A stretch of DNA of 64,000 bases from an uncultured Prevotellaceae bacterium (GTDB lineage Bacteria > Bacteroidota > Bacteroidia > Bacteroidales > Bacteroidaceae): positions 1-64,000 of the forward strand of contig ONLL01000018.1 of NCBI GenBank assembly GCA_900318685.1. The letters are read 5' to 3'. Position numbers and translations under genes: made by a program. This document shows, piece after piece, positions 1-9,686 of this stretch. Below the pieces are notes generated by a model. The model was not told the origin of the DNA and did no database searches. It saw only the letters and a program-made list of their open reading frames with translations. Each line of letters begins with the position of its first letter. The first letter of the stretch is position 1.

Positions 1-186
1 ACGAACAATTTCCGAACCACGCAAACATTTCAAGAACTTTTTTTCAAGAAAAACAAACTTTTTCGGGATTGTTTACAAAAACGGCACACCTATACATTAT
101 TATATATATAAAGACAGGTGCCTAATCGCAATAGAAAGGCACCTGTCACCTGTATCCGATGGTGCTCGCTGACGAGCACCCCAGGG
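1..186. other. Left-edge intergenic DNA with two perfect hairpins
   Basis: No gene is visible. The first 110 bases are AT-rich. Two perfect 8-bp stems follow: 115-122 with 138-145 (CAGGTGCC/GGCACCTG, 15-nt loop) and 161-168 with 173-180 (GGTGCTCG/CGAGCACC, 4-nt loop). They lie just downstream of the leftward gene ending at 187 and could end its transcription, though neither has a strong T tract. The function is inferred from position. Confidence 0.5.
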
Positions 187-903
187 CTATTCCCTACGGC
201 CAAAGATGCGAAGGAGATAGATGAAGAGGTTGATGAAGTCGAGATAGAGCGACAGTGCTCCCAGAAGCGCATATTTCTGCATGGTCTCACCGGCATCAGG
301 AGCCTGCAAGCACATCTGCTTGATCTTCTGGGTATCGTAAGCCGTGAGTCCGACGAAGATCAGCACGCCTGCGTAGCTGATGATCATCTCCAGTCCGGAG
401 CTCTTCAGGAAGAGATTCACCACCGTGGCGATGATCAATCCCAGCACGCCCATGATGAGGATCTTTCCCCATGACGTCAGGTCGCTCTTGGTGGTGTAGC
501 CATACAAGGACATAGCCCCGAAGGTGCCTGCCGTGATGAAGAACACCTTCGCTATGCTCGCCATCGTATAGACCAAGAAGATGGAGGAGAACAACGCACC
601 GTTCAATACTGAGTACACCACAAACAAGAGTGTGGCCACCGGGAGAGAGATTTTATTGATGGCCGCCGTCACCCCGATGACGATGGCCAGCTCGGCAATG
701 ACGAGCACCCACATCACTGCCTGGTGGGAATAGATCAGCGTGAGCAGCGTCTCGTTGGTAGCCACGAGATAGGCCGTTATTCCCGTGATGGCCAGCGCAA
801 ACGTCATCCACACATACACTTTACGCATGAGGGCAGGGAATGCCGCAGACACCTCCGCCTCACGCGTTGTCACAGACTGATAGTCTAATTCATCGTAGTT
901 CAT
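187..903 (-). CDS. Bax inhibitor-1/YccA family membrane protein
   Basis: A 238-residue integral membrane protein with about seven hydrophobic stretches from residue 25 to the C-terminus. The start at 903 gives MNYDELDYQSV, a soluble N-terminal tail followed by the first helix. Length and topology fit the BI-1/YccA/YbhL family (TMBIM), whose bacterial members are linked to pH-sensitive calcium leak or to regulating membrane protein quality control. It lies 40 bp downstream of the porin on the same strand, so co-transcription is possible. The exact role is unknown. Confidence 0.88.
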   Translation of the reverse strand: MNYDELDYQSVTTREAEVSAAFPALMRKVYVWMTFALAITGITAYLVATNETLLTLIYSHQAVMWVLVIAELAIVIGVTAAINKISLPVATLLFVVYSVLNGALFSSIFLVYTMASIAKVFFITAGTFGAMSLYGYTTKSDLTSWGKILIMGVLGLIIATVVNLFLKSSGLEMIISYAGVLIFVGLTAYDTQKIKQMCLQAPDAGETMQKYALLGALSLYLDFINLFIYLLRIFGRRE

Positions 904-943
904 AAATGTTTTTTTATTTGTTAATAATGAGTTTACTCAAAGG

Positions 944-1951
944 TCAGAAGCGGAAATCGAGTTCCACGTCGACGAAGTTATAATTATGATGTCCCTCGCG
1001 CTCATTGACACGGGCATATTCGGCATTGAGCTGAAGGTTCTTAGTGAAGAAGTAGTTGAAGCCCACCTCATACATGGTCTTCGACGACTGCCAGTCCTTG
1101 GCCTTACGATAGAGGTTGTAGCGTGCCTTGGCGTGCAGCTTGCTCTTGACGACAGGAACAATGCCGAAGGCATAGAAGCCATCGGCCTTGTCGCCCAATG
1201 ATGCATCCGCTCCCATGCCCTGGCTGTGCAGATACTCCGTGCGGAAGGTCCACTCGTTCTTGTCGTATTCGGCCGAGAGGGCATAGCGGTTCTTCTCGCC
1301 CACGTCAGCACGGCTTCCCTTCCATCCGAAGGCACCGATACGTACGCCATCGAAGGGCATGAGCCACAGTCCGCCAATGATATCCTTCCTGTTGTCCTTA
1401 TCTTTCTGGTTGATGCCCTCACCATTGTACACACCCACCTGATAGTGGAGGAGGCTGCGACCGCCTGCCGTCTTGAGCACGTCGCCCTGCACCTGCAGTC
1501 CTATGTCGCGTCCACCAGAGGATTTCTCACCCGTCCTGTCGCCAAAGCCCGACAGATTGTTGATGACCATAGCATAGGAATACCAGCCCTGGGTGATGGG
1601 GTGCGTGGGGTTCTCAAAGGTGAAGGCACGCTTAAACTGTCCTGCCCTCACCCTGAAAGCCTTGTACCTGTTCCATTCAGCATAGAGGTCGACCAGTTGC
1701 ATCGTCGGGTTGCCAGGTCCGGCATTCGATGTTCCCTGTACTTGCATGCGCCAGTCGAAGTCGTTGATCTTACCATCGAGGATGGCACGCATGAGGCGGA
1801 GGTTGAAGGCATTCTCCTCAGCTCCCTTCTTATCGTTGGCCTGATACTGCAGCATGCCATAGCCGCTCAGCTTCACATTCTCCGAGAGTTTCACCTGGGC
1901 ACCAGCAGTCAGGGACAGCGTCAGGAGTGCCATTGTTACGATTCTTTTCAT
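944..1951 (-). CDS. Outer-membrane porin, phosphate-selective porin O/P superfamily
   Basis: A 335-residue beta-barrel with a signal peptide (MKRIVTMALLTLSLTAGA, cleaved near AQ) and a C-terminal aromatic (DFRF) typical of outer-membrane barrels. Alternating aromatic strands run throughout (LSGYGMLQYQ, VRAGQFKRAFTFENP). It begins 12 bp after the FAD/Fe-S dehydrogenase stop, so it is probably co-transcribed and may pass a carboxylate substrate for that enzyme. That substrate is an inference. A close paralog lies at 53538-54554 and shares GxFKRxFTFENPxHPITQG and the RKDIIGGxWLMP block. Confidence 0.85.
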   Translation of the reverse strand: MKRIVTMALLTLSLTAGAQVKLSENVKLSGYGMLQYQANDKKGAEENAFNLRLMRAILDGKINDFDWRMQVQGTSNAGPGNPTMQLVDLYAEWNRYKAFRVRAGQFKRAFTFENPTHPITQGWYSYAMVINNLSGFGDRTGEKSSGGRDIGLQVQGDVLKTAGGRSLLHYQVGVYNGEGINQKDKDNRKDIIGGLWLMPFDGVRIGAFGWKGSRADVGEKNRYALSAEYDKNEWTFRTEYLHSQGMGADASLGDKADGFYAFGIVPVVKSKLHAKARYNLYRKAKDWQSSKTMYEVGFNYFFTKNLQLNAEYARVNEREGHHNYNFVDVELDFRF

Positions 1952-1963
1952 CTGTCTTAGGTT

Positions 1964-4900
1964 TTATAGGTTAGTAATAGTCTCTTTGGGAGTAGTACAC
2001 TCGTTGACGAGGTACACAATACTCATATAGGGGATGCCCGTATTCGACTGAAGACCAATCTCGCAGGTACGGCTGTTAGAATAGCCCACCTCGATATGGT
2101 TCTGCTCAATCTGCGGACGCAGTTTCCGCAGTGCATAGCTATTCATCTCGGGGAAGGTGAAGCCCCTGTCGCCAGCAAAGCCACAACAGCCCACGCCCTC
2201 AGGCAGGAACACGTTGGTGGAGCACATCCTGGCCAGTGCGATGAGATCGTCGGCAACACCCATCTCACGAGTCGAGCAGGTGAGGTGCAAGGCGATATGA
2301 CGGTCGATGGGATGGAAGTCGAGACGGTCGACCAGGTACTTCATGATGAACTCGGCAGGCTCGTAGAGCTTGAGCGACTGCTTCATCACCTTCTTCATGC
2401 GATGCAGACAAGGGCTCTGTGCGCAGAGCACAGGATAGCGTCCCTGCTCAGATGCCTTCCACAGCGCCTCCTCAAGCTCGGCACTCTTACGGTCGGCGAT
2501 GTCGAGCATGCCCTTGCTCTCCCATATCTGCCCGCAGCACATACGTTCCATACCTTCCGGGAAGATCACCTCGTAGCCCGCCTTATGAATGAGCTGGCAC
2601 ACCTCGTCGACGAGAGGATGCTTCACGGGCGACTTCTTCGACAGGCCCATCGTCTGGTTGATGCAGCTGGGGAAGTAGACCACCTTAAGATCCTCATTCT
2701 TAGTCTCTTTATGACCTGACGCAGAAGCAGAACTGCTGGCATTGAGGTCGATGATCAGCCTAGTGAGGTCAGAAGGCTTGGGCTGACGTTTCTTCCTTGG
2801 CATGGCCGTCGTCCAGAGTGGAAGGCCCATCTTGTTCATCGTCCTGCACACATTAGTCATGAGCTTAGGGCCGAGGGTGACATGACCCAGGTGAGCCACA
2901 TCCAGCACCACACGCAGTCCCGACTTGATGACCGCCATGTGATTGGCAGCAAACTCACCCACCTTATAGCCCATCTTACTATGGAGCATATCCATCTGAC
3001 GGATGAGATGAGTCAGCTCGCCCGTATTTATCTTCATCGGACAGGAGGTGGCGCAGAGTCCATCAGTGGCACAGGTCTGGTCACCATAGTATTTATATTG
3101 TTTGCGCAAGGTGGCTGCACGCTTGGGATCAGCACCCGTAGCCTCCAGCTCGCATATCTCACGCTGCACGGCTATGCGCATACGACTTGAGAGCGTCAAT
3201 CCGCACGACATGCAGTTCACCTCGCAGAATCCGCACTCTATGCACTTGTTGGCCCGCTTCACCTGTCGGATGGTCTCCTGTGCCGTCGAACGTGACGGAT
3301 CCATCAGGTACTTGCCGCCATCAGGAACGCTGTCGTAGTCGAATCCCAAGACAGGCAACGGCTTGAGACACTTGATGAAGCAGTCAGGGTCGTCGTTGAA
3401 GATCACGCCCTGGTTGAGCAGTCCCTCGGGATCGAAGATAGCCTTCAGCTCCTTCATCACCTCATAGGCCTTGTCGCCCCACTCATAGCGCACGAAGGGA
3501 GCCATGTTGCGCCCTGTGCCGTGCTCCGCCTTCAGTGAGCCGTCGTATCCCTCCACGACCAGCCTGGCCACGTCGCGCATCATCTCAGCATAGCGGTCGA
3601 CCTCACTCTTGCTCTTGAAGCTCTGATTCAGGATGAAGTGATAGTTGCCTTCGAAGGCATGACCGTAGATACAGGCATCGGAGTATCCGTGGTCGGCAAT
3701 CAGCTTCTGCAGCTTCACCGTAGCCTCAGGCAGCGACTCGATGGGGAATGCCACATCCTCGATGAGACACGACGTGCCGATGGGACGCGTTCCTCCCACG
3801 CTGGGGAAGATGCCACTTCTGATGGCCCAGTACTTCCCGTATACCTTCGGGTCTTCAGTGAACTCGGCAGGGATGTAGAGCCGGAACTGCGCCAGGCATT
3901 CCTTGATCTTCTCCACTTTCTCCAACAGCTGCTCATGCGTCACGCCCTTCGTCTCAGTGAGGATAGCCGTCAGGTTGTGGTAGTCGCCAGGCTCCACGCC
4001 CTCTATCTTTCCGGCATCCACATCTTTCTTATATTGCAGGAACACGGGGTCGTCGACAGCTTTGAGCGACATATAGTCGAGCATCTCCGCACTCTTCACC
4101 ATCAGCTGCTCAGCGCTCATCCTCAGGTCTTCGTCGCCAGCCTTCAGCTTCTTCATCGCCACCACAGCCTCGCAGCTCTCCTTCATCGTAAGGAAATAGA
4201 CCATCGCGGAGGCCTTGAACGGATAGTCGCCCAGAGTCCTCATGTTCACTTCCGAGAGGAAGGCCAGCGTACCCTCCGATCCCACCATTGAGTGAGCGAT
4301 GATGTCGAACGGGTCGTCGTAGGCGATGAGTGGCCGGAGGTTCAGTCCCGTCACATTCTTGATGCTATATTTCCTGCGGATACGCGCCTCCAGCTCCTTA
4401 TCGCTGCGCACACGATCGCGCAGGTCCTCGATCTTCTTCAGGAACTCCGGATGACTCTTCCTGAATGCCTCACGGCTCGTCGTAGAACCAGTGTCGAGGA
4501 TCGTGCCATCTGTGAGTATGACACGGACTGAGAGCAGCATACGGTCGCTGTTGGCATGGACGCCGCAGTTCATGCCAGAGGCATTGTTGACGACGATGCC
4601 TCCCACCATTGCCGAGCCTATGCTGGCAGGGTCAGGGGGAAAGACACGTCCGTAGGGCTTCAGGATCTCGTTCACCCTAGCTCCCACGATGCCAGGCTGC
4701 AGGCGGACAGACAGATGATCGGAGCTCATCCAATACTGCTCCCAGTGCTTGCCTGCCACTATGAGGACGCTGTCGGTGCAGCTCTGTCCAGAGAGCGACG
4801 TGCCTGCAGCACGAAAGGTATAGGGCAGCTTATACTTCAAGCAGGTCTTGACGATAAAGGATACCTCCGCCTCGTTGTCGCTGCGAATGACGACCTTAGG

Positions 4901-5020
4901 AATCTGTCGATAGAAACTGGCATCAGTACCCCACCCCAGGGTCCGAAGCTCATCAGTGTATATCCGATCGGCCGGGATGTACCGTCTGATATCTGCAAGA
5001 AATTTGGTCAACATAAGCAA
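1964..5020 (-). CDS. FAD-linked and Fe-S 2-hydroxyacid dehydrogenase (D-lactate or D-2-hydroxyglutarate type)
   Basis: A 1018-residue fusion. Residues about 38-215 form a PCMH-type FAD domain (AAGTSLSGQS near 71-80), followed by an FAD-oxidase C-terminal domain. Two ferredoxin-type clusters follow (CIECGFCEVNC from about 593 and CATDGLCATSCP near 660). Two CCG cysteine-rich motifs lie near 826 and 943 (CCGQIW, CCGFAGDRGF). The layout and length match E. coli YdiJ (a D-2-hydroxyglutarate dehydrogenase), and Shewanella Dld-II D-lactate dehydrogenase is related. Divergence from lctP-lutABC favours D-lactate oxidation to pyruvate with electrons passed to quinone. That choice is inferred. The start may be M3 (5014); a -7 element at 5050-5057 fits either. 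Confidence 0.88.
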   Translation of the reverse strand: MLMLTKFLADIRRYIPADRIYTDELRTLGWGTDASFYRQIPKVVIRSDNEAEVSFIVKTCLKYKLPYTFRAAGTSLSGQSCTDSVLIVAGKHWEQYWMSSDHLSVRLQPGIVGARVNEILKPYGRVFPPDPASIGSAMVGGIVVNNASGMNCGVHANSDRMLLSVRVILTDGTILDTGSTTSREAFRKSHPEFLKKIEDLRDRVRSDKELEARIRRKYSIKNVTGLNLRPLIAYDDPFDIIAHSMVGSEGTLAFLSEVNMRTLGDYPFKASAMVYFLTMKESCEAVVAMKKLKAGDEDLRMSAEQLMVKSAEMLDYMSLKAVDDPVFLQYKKDVDAGKIEGVEPGDYHNLTAILTETKGVTHEQLLEKVEKIKECLAQFRLYIPAEFTEDPKVYGKYWAIRSGIFPSVGGTRPIGTSCLIEDVAFPIESLPEATVKLQKLIADHGYSDACIYGHAFEGNYHFILNQSFKSKSEVDRYAEMMRDVARLVVEGYDGSLKAEHGTGRNMAPFVRYEWGDKAYEVMKELKAIFDPEGLLNQGVIFNDDPDCFIKCLKPLPVLGFDYDSVPDGGKYLMDPSRSTAQETIRQVKRANKCIECGFCEVNCMSCGLTLSSRMRIAVQREICELEATGADPKRAATLRKQYKYYGDQTCATDGLCATSCPMKINTGELTHLIRQMDMLHSKMGYKVGEFAANHMAVIKSGLRVVLDVAHLGHVTLGPKLMTNVCRTMNKMGLPLWTTAMPRKKRQPKPSDLTRLIIDLNASSSASASGHKETKNEDLKVVYFPSCINQTMGLSKKSPVKHPLVDEVCQLIHKAGYEVIFPEGMERMCCGQIWESKGMLDIADRKSAELEEALWKASEQGRYPVLCAQSPCLHRMKKVMKQSLKLYEPAEFIMKYLVDRLDFHPIDRHIALHLTCSTREMGVADDLIALARMCSTNVFLPEGVGCCGFAGDRGFTFPEMNSYALRKLRPQIEQNHIEVGYSNSRTCEIGLQSNTGIPYMSIVYLVNECTTPKETITNL

Positions 5021-5049
5021 TTTAGTTATGAGTTATACAATATCAGCCG

Positions 5050-5057
5050 CAAATTTA
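5050..5057 (-). promoter_or_regulatory. Bacteroidetes -7 element for the FAD/Fe-S dehydrogenase
   Basis: The minus strand reads TAAATTTG, matching TAnnTTTG. Transcription would start near 5043, about 25 nt before the start codon. Confidence 0.55.
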
Positions 5058-5193
5058 CGAAAAAAAACTGAACTTCAGAAACAATTTCCACTTTTTTTTC
5101 ATTTATGCAAAAATATAGGTGGCGCAGAAGACAAAAAATACGCATTTACGATTTTTTCACAATCCGAAGAAAGGAAATCTCAAAAAAAATGCG

Positions 5194-5201
5194 TAAATTT
5201 G
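5194..5201 (+). promoter_or_regulatory. Bacteroidetes -7 element for lctP
   Basis: TAAATTTG matches the TAnnTTTG consensus and lies about 53 nt before the lctP ATG. Confidence 0.55.
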
Positions 5202-5253
5202 CGTCGAATTATCAAATACACGTATCATAACCTAAAACTAAAATACTACAATT

Positions 5254-6855
5254 ATGGCAGCAATCATTTCCGCTATTCCCGTAATACTGCTATTCGTCCT
5301 GATGATGGGGCTGAGAATCTCGGGATGGAAGAGCGCACTCATCACGCTCATCGTTACCATCCTGTTATCGCTGTTCGCTGCGCCTGCCCTTGGCATCATA
5401 CCCGAGAAATACGCTGAAGCCAGCATCTATGCCGTCACTGGGTGGTCGGTGGTCGAGGGACTGCTCAAGGCATGCTTCCCCATCATACTGATCATCATCT
5501 GTGCCATCTTCAGCTACAACATCCTTTGTGAGACGAAGGAGATAGAGACCATCAAGACCCAGTTCATACAGCTCACACCCGACAAGGGTCTGCTGGTGCT
5601 GCTGCTGACGTGGGGCTTCGGTGGTGTGCTCGAAGGCATGGCAGGCTTCGGCACTGCCGTCGCCATCCCTGCCGCCATCCTTATCGGTCTGGGGTTCAAG
5701 CCCATGTTCTCTGCCGTCATCTGTCTTGTGGCCAACACGGTGGCTGTGGGCTTTGGGGCAGTAGGTCTGCCTGCCACGACGCTGGCCAACCAGGTTGCTG
5801 ATGGCACCGCCTCGCCTGAGATGCTCAGCGAGGTGGCCACCTTCATCATCCTGCAGCTGTCGCTGATGTTCTACATCACCCCGTTCCTCATCCTGATGAT
5901 GACCGACCGCAAGAAGATCCTGAAGAACATCGCCATCGCCCTTTTCGTAGGTACGTTCTCCATCATCGTGCAGTTCTGCTGTGCCCATTTCCTGGGTCCT
6001 GAGACGCCTGCCATCCTGGGTTCAGTGGCAGCCATCATCGCGATGCTCATCTATAACAAGCTGTTCATCCATGATGAGAACCCTGCCGACGAGGTGATCG
6101 TGGAGAAGAAGAAGTTCGGAACGGCCAAGACGCTACGTGCCTGGAGCGTCTACGGACTCATCATCTTCTTCATCCTCATCAGCAGCAAGATTGTGCCGCC
6201 AGTGAATGAGCTCCTGAAGACGACGCTGGTGACGAAGTTTGATATGCCCGTCATCGGCAACACCTTCTCCTTCGGCTGGCTGAGCAATGCCGGACTGATG
6301 ATCTTCCTCGGTGCTGTGCTGGGTGGTATGGTCCAGGGCCTCAGCTTCAGAAAGCTGATGCGCATGCTGGCGAAGACCACCATCGCCCTGCAGAAGACGG
6401 CACTCACCATCTGCTGCCTCGTAGCCCTGGCCATGCTGATGAACAACACCGGTATGACACTCGCCATCGCCACAGGACTGGTGGCGCTGACAGGTCCTGT
6501 CTATCCTTTCTTCGCCCCGCTGATAGGTTCTATCGGAACGTTCGTCACAGGCAGTGCCACCTCTGCCAATATCCTCTTCGGTAAGCTGCAAGCTGCTGCC
6601 GCAGGTCAGTTGGGACTGGTCAACGACGGCACGTTCTTTGGAGTTACTGGAAACGAGACCAACTGGCTGGCATCTGCCAACTGTGCCGGTTCGGAGGGTG
6701 GTAAGCTGCTGTCGCCCCAAAGCATCGCCATCGCTACTGCTGCCTGCGACATGGAAGGTCAGGATGGCGACATCATGCGCAAGACGCTGCCCTTCGCCAT
6801 CTTCTGGATACTGATGAATGGACTGATGGTGTTCCTGGGGCTGCACGTTATTTAG
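5254..6855 (+). CDS. lctP: L-lactate permease
   Basis: A 533-residue inner-membrane transporter of the LctP/LldP family, with about 12-14 hydrophobic segments and the family's usual length. It contains glycine-rich family blocks such as GFGGVLEGMAGFGTAVAIP (residues about 118-136) and, near the C-terminus, GNETNWLASANCAG. It should import lactate with protons. It is first in a rightward unit with lutABC; the 84-bp gap before lutA is filled by a tandem heptamer array that starts two bases after the stop. Substrate assignment rests on family and neighbours. Confidence 0.93.
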   Translation: MAAIISAIPVILLFVLMMGLRISGWKSALITLIVTILLSLFAAPALGIIPEKYAEASIYAVTGWSVVEGLLKACFPIILIIICAIFSYNILCETKEIETIKTQFIQLTPDKGLLVLLLTWGFGGVLEGMAGFGTAVAIPAAILIGLGFKPMFSAVICLVANTVAVGFGAVGLPATTLANQVADGTASPEMLSEVATFIILQLSLMFYITPFLILMMTDRKKILKNIAIALFVGTFSIIVQFCCAHFLGPETPAILGSVAAIIAMLIYNKLFIHDENPADEVIVEKKKFGTAKTLRAWSVYGLIIFFILISSKIVPPVNELLKTTLVTKFDMPVIGNTFSFGWLSNAGLMIFLGAVLGGMVQGLSFRKLMRMLAKTTIALQKTALTICCLVALAMLMNNTGMTLAIATGLVALTGPVYPFFAPLIGSIGTFVTGSATSANILFGKLQAAAAGQLGLVNDGTFFGVTGNETNWLASANCAGSEGGKLLSPQSIAIATAACDMEGQDGDIMRKTLPFAIFWILMNGLMVFLGLHVI

Positions 6856-6856
6856 A

Positions 6857-6926
6857 GTTGAGGTTTGAGGTTTGAGATTTGAGGTTTGAGGTTTGAGATT
6901 TGAGATTTGAGATTTGAGAATTGAGA
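6857..6926 (+). repeat. Tandem heptamer array TTTGAGR, about 10 copies
   Basis: Ten consecutive 7-bp units, eight of them exact TTTGAGG or TTTGAGA plus GTTGAGG and ATTGAGA at the ends, directly follow the lctP stop codon. Each unit contains TGA, and the 7-nt period places TGA in all three frames within three units. The same array follows three other genes in this window. Confidence 0.95.
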
Positions 6927-6939
6927 ATTATAAAAATAT

Positions 6940-7677
6940 ATGAAAGTCGGACTATTTATTCCATGCTATGTGGATGCCGTCTATCCTGAAGTGGGTGTTG
7001 CGACGTATAAGTTGCTTCGACACCTGGGGATAGACGTGACATATCCCGAGAAGCAGACATGCTGCGGTCAGCCGATGGCGAACGCAGGATTTGAGAAACA
7101 GGCCATTCCCCTGGCCGAGAAGTTTGAGGAGAAGTTCAAGGACTTCGACTATGTGGTGGCTCCTTCGGTGAGTTGTATTGCCTTTATCCGGCTGAACTAT
7201 CCCCGGTTGCTAGAAGGGAGGCACGAGTGTGTCACTGCCAGCAAGGCGATGGACGTGGTGGAGTTCCTGCACGACATCGTGAAGGTGAGCCAGCCACTGG
7301 GCTCCTTCCCCCATAAGGTGTCGCTCCATAACTCCTGCCACGGAGTGCGAGAGCTAGGTCTCTCCTCCCCCAGCGAGCAGCATGTGAGCAAGTTCAACAA
7401 GATCAAAGACCTGCTGCAGCTGGTAGAAGGCATTGAGGTCGTCGAGCCCGAGCGTCCCGACGAATGCTGTGGCTTCGGAGGAATGTTCTCCATTGAGGAG
7501 ACCGCCATCTCGGCACAGATGGGAAAAGACAAGGTGGAGCGGCATATCCAGACCGGTGCTGAATACGTGACAGGTCCCGACTGCGCGTGCCTGATGCATA
7601 TGTCGGGCGTTGCCAAGAAGCAGGGCTTGCAGATGGAGTTCAAGCATGTAGTGGAAATCCTGGCTGCAGGCCTTTGA
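6940..7677 (+). CDS. lutA: Lactate utilization protein LutA/LldE (CCG-domain Fe-S subunit)
   Basis: A 245-residue cytosolic protein with two cysteine-rich CCG domains (CCGQPMANAGF in the first third and ECCGFGGMFS near residue 178). These bind an Fe-S cluster in the heterodisulfide-reductase-related family. With LutB and LutC it forms the L-lactate oxidising complex (L-lactate to pyruvate). Length and motif spacing are normal. The gene starts 14 bp after the heptamer array that separates it from lctP. Confidence 0.93.
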   Translation: MKVGLFIPCYVDAVYPEVGVATYKLLRHLGIDVTYPEKQTCCGQPMANAGFEKQAIPLAEKFEEKFKDFDYVVAPSVSCIAFIRLNYPRLLEGRHECVTASKAMDVVEFLHDIVKVSQPLGSFPHKVSLHNSCHGVRELGLSSPSEQHVSKFNKIKDLLQLVEGIEVVEPERPDECCGFGGMFSIEETAISAQMGKDKVERHIQTGAEYVTGPDCACLMHMSGVAKKQGLQMEFKHVVEILAAGL

Positions 7678-7721
7678 TCTAAAAGGCGTAATAAACATTA
7701 CAACAATACAACGACAAGATT

Positions 7722-9095
7722 ATGAGTACACAACATAGCAAAGCAGCCAAGGAGTTCCTCAAGAACCAGCAATATGCCAAGTGGCATGACGCCACCTTCT
7801 GGTCGGTACGCACCAAGCGTGACAATATGGCTATGGGACTTGACGAATGGGAGCAGCTGCGAGAGAAAGCCTCGGCCATCAAGCGCCACACCATCACACA
7901 CCTGGATGAGTACCTGGAGCAGTTTGCCACCAATGCCGAGAAGAACGGTGTCATCGTACACTGGGCCAAGGATGCCGACGAGTTCAATGAGATCGTCTAT
8001 GGCATCCTGAAGGACCATGACGTGAAGAAGATGGTGAAGTCGAAGTCGATGCTCACTGAGGAATGTGAGATGAACCCCTACCTTGAGTCGAAGGGCATCG
8101 AGGTGGTAGAGACCGACCTTGGCGAGCGTATCATCCAGCTGAAGGGTCAGAAGCCCAGTCATATCGTGATGCCTGCCATCCATCTGAACCATGATGATGT
8201 GGGCGAGCTGTTCGAGGAGAAAGGCATCTCGAAGGAGAAAGGCAATCATGACCCCACATATCTCACCTATATGGCCCGTCTGTCGCTGCGCAACGAGTTT
8301 CTCACTGCCGACGCAGGCATGACAGGTGCTAACTTCGGCATTGCTGCCACTGGCGACATCGTGGTATGCACCAACGAGGGCAATGCCGACATGTCGACCT
8401 CCTGTCCGAAGCTACATATCGCCGCCATCGGACTGGAGAAGGTCATCCCCGACTATGACTGTCTGGCAGTGTTCCAACGTATGCTCTGCCGAGCAGGCAC
8501 AGGTCAGCCCACCACGACCTATACCAGTCACTTCCGCAAGGCTCGTCCCACAGCCCAGGAGATGCACATCATCCTCGTCGACAACGGGCGTTCGGAGTGG
8601 GTAGGTAATCCTGACCACTGGGAGGTGCTGAAGTGCATACGCTGCGGATCATGCATGAACAGCTGTCCTGTGTACCGTCGCAGCGGAGGCTATTCGTATA
8701 GCTATTTCATCCCGGGTCCTGTGGGTATCAATCTCGGTATGCTGCGCGACGTCAAGCAGCACTCAGGCAATGTGTCGGCATGCACGCTGTGTAACAGTTG
8801 TCAATGTGTCTGTCCTGTCAAGATAGACCTGGGTGACCAGATCTACAAGTGGCGTCAGCAACTGGATGACTTTGGCACCGCCAATCCCTCGAAGAAGCTC
8901 ATGTGCAAGGGTATGAACCTGCTCTTCGGCAGTCCCAGTATGTACAAGATGGCCACTGCCGTGTCGCCACTAGCCAATATCCTGCCTTCATTCCTCATCA
9001 ACTGCGGTCTCAACCCCTGGGCTGATGGGCATGAGATGATGAAATTCCCCAAGAAACCATTCCACAGCATCTTTAAAGACATCGAACAGAAATGA
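7722..9095 (+). CDS. lutB: Lactate utilization protein LutB/LldF (Fe-S subunit)
   Basis: A 457-residue iron-sulfur subunit. The N-terminal LUD domain (residues about 65-290) is followed by two 4Fe-4S motifs (CIRCGSCMNSCPVYRR near 303 and CTLCNSCQCVCPVKID near 350) and a C-terminal tail of about 80 residues. It transfers electrons during L-lactate oxidation in complex with LutA and LutC. Its TGA overlaps the lutC ATG in ATGA, indicating translational coupling. Confidence 0.94.
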   Translation: MSTQHSKAAKEFLKNQQYAKWHDATFWSVRTKRDNMAMGLDEWEQLREKASAIKRHTITHLDEYLEQFATNAEKNGVIVHWAKDADEFNEIVYGILKDHDVKKMVKSKSMLTEECEMNPYLESKGIEVVETDLGERIIQLKGQKPSHIVMPAIHLNHDDVGELFEEKGISKEKGNHDPTYLTYMARLSLRNEFLTADAGMTGANFGIAATGDIVVCTNEGNADMSTSCPKLHIAAIGLEKVIPDYDCLAVFQRMLCRAGTGQPTTTYTSHFRKARPTAQEMHIILVDNGRSEWVGNPDHWEVLKCIRCGSCMNSCPVYRRSGGYSYSYFIPGPVGINLGMLRDVKQHSGNVSACTLCNSCQCVCPVKIDLGDQIYKWRQQLDDFGTANPSKKLMCKGMNLLFGSPSMYKMATAVSPLANILPSFLINCGLNPWADGHEMMKFPKKPFHSIFKDIEQK

Positions 9096-9679
9096 GCAAC
9101 AAGGAAGAAATACTGAAGAGATACAGGGACAATGTCCGTGAGAGGTACGACATGCCCGACCTGAGCGACATCCGCGCCATCACCTATCCTGACCCGCTGG
9201 TGCAGTTCATCACGATGAGCCAGAACGTGGGAGGAAAGGTGATTGAGGTCAAGGAGGGTCAGGACATCAATGACATCATCAAAGAGGTCTATCCCGATGC
9301 CAAGGAGATAGCCTCGAACCTGCCAGAGGTGACCATCGCCACGAGGAATCCAGACACCGTAGAGGATGCCCGTCAGCTCAACGGCACTGACGTAGGCATC
9401 ATCCGTGGTGTCTTTGGAGTGGCAGAGAACGGCTGCATCTGGATTCCGCAGCAGATGAAGGAGAAGGTCGTGTGCTTCATCTCCGAGAACCTGGTCATCC
9501 TGCTGCCCAAATCGCAGATTGTGAACAATATGCACGAGGCCTACCGAAGGGTGGAATTCAATGACTATGGCTACGGCACCTTCATCAGCGGTCCGTCAAA
9601 GACTGCCGACATCGCCCAGGTGCTGGTGATGGGAGCGCAGGCTGCGAGGAGCGTAACGGTGCTGCTTATGCCCTCATGA
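9092..9679 (+). CDS. lutC: Lactate utilization protein LutC/LldG
   Basis: A 195-residue LUD-domain protein with the family's C-terminal block YGTFISGPSKTADIAQVLVMGAQ (shown in parts: GYGTFISGPSKTADIA, VLVMGAQAA). It is the third subunit of the lactate oxidation complex. It overlaps lutB by 4 bp and ends the unit; the leftward acyltransferase gene converges with only 7 bp between stops. Confidence 0.92.
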   Translation: MSNKEEILKRYRDNVRERYDMPDLSDIRAITYPDPLVQFITMSQNVGGKVIEVKEGQDINDIIKEVYPDAKEIASNLPEVTIATRNPDTVEDARQLNGTDVGIIRGVFGVAENGCIWIPQQMKEKVVCFISENLVILLPKSQIVNNMHEAYRRVEFNDYGYGTFISGPSKTADIAQVLVMGAQAARSVTVLLMPS

Positions 9680-9686
9680 GGTCCGT

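Larger units (their letters stand above)
5021..5253. other. Divergent promoter region of the lactate locus
   Basis: This 233-bp AT-rich spacer separates the two lactate-related transcription units. It holds back-to-back TAAATTTG elements, one per strand, about 140 bp apart. I see no HTH regulator gene in the locus and no clear operator palindrome. Confidence 0.6.

Noticed and set aside
3638-4291. 217-codon plus-strand frame
   Set aside because: Antisense shadow of the FAD/Fe-S dehydrogenase, with no domain.
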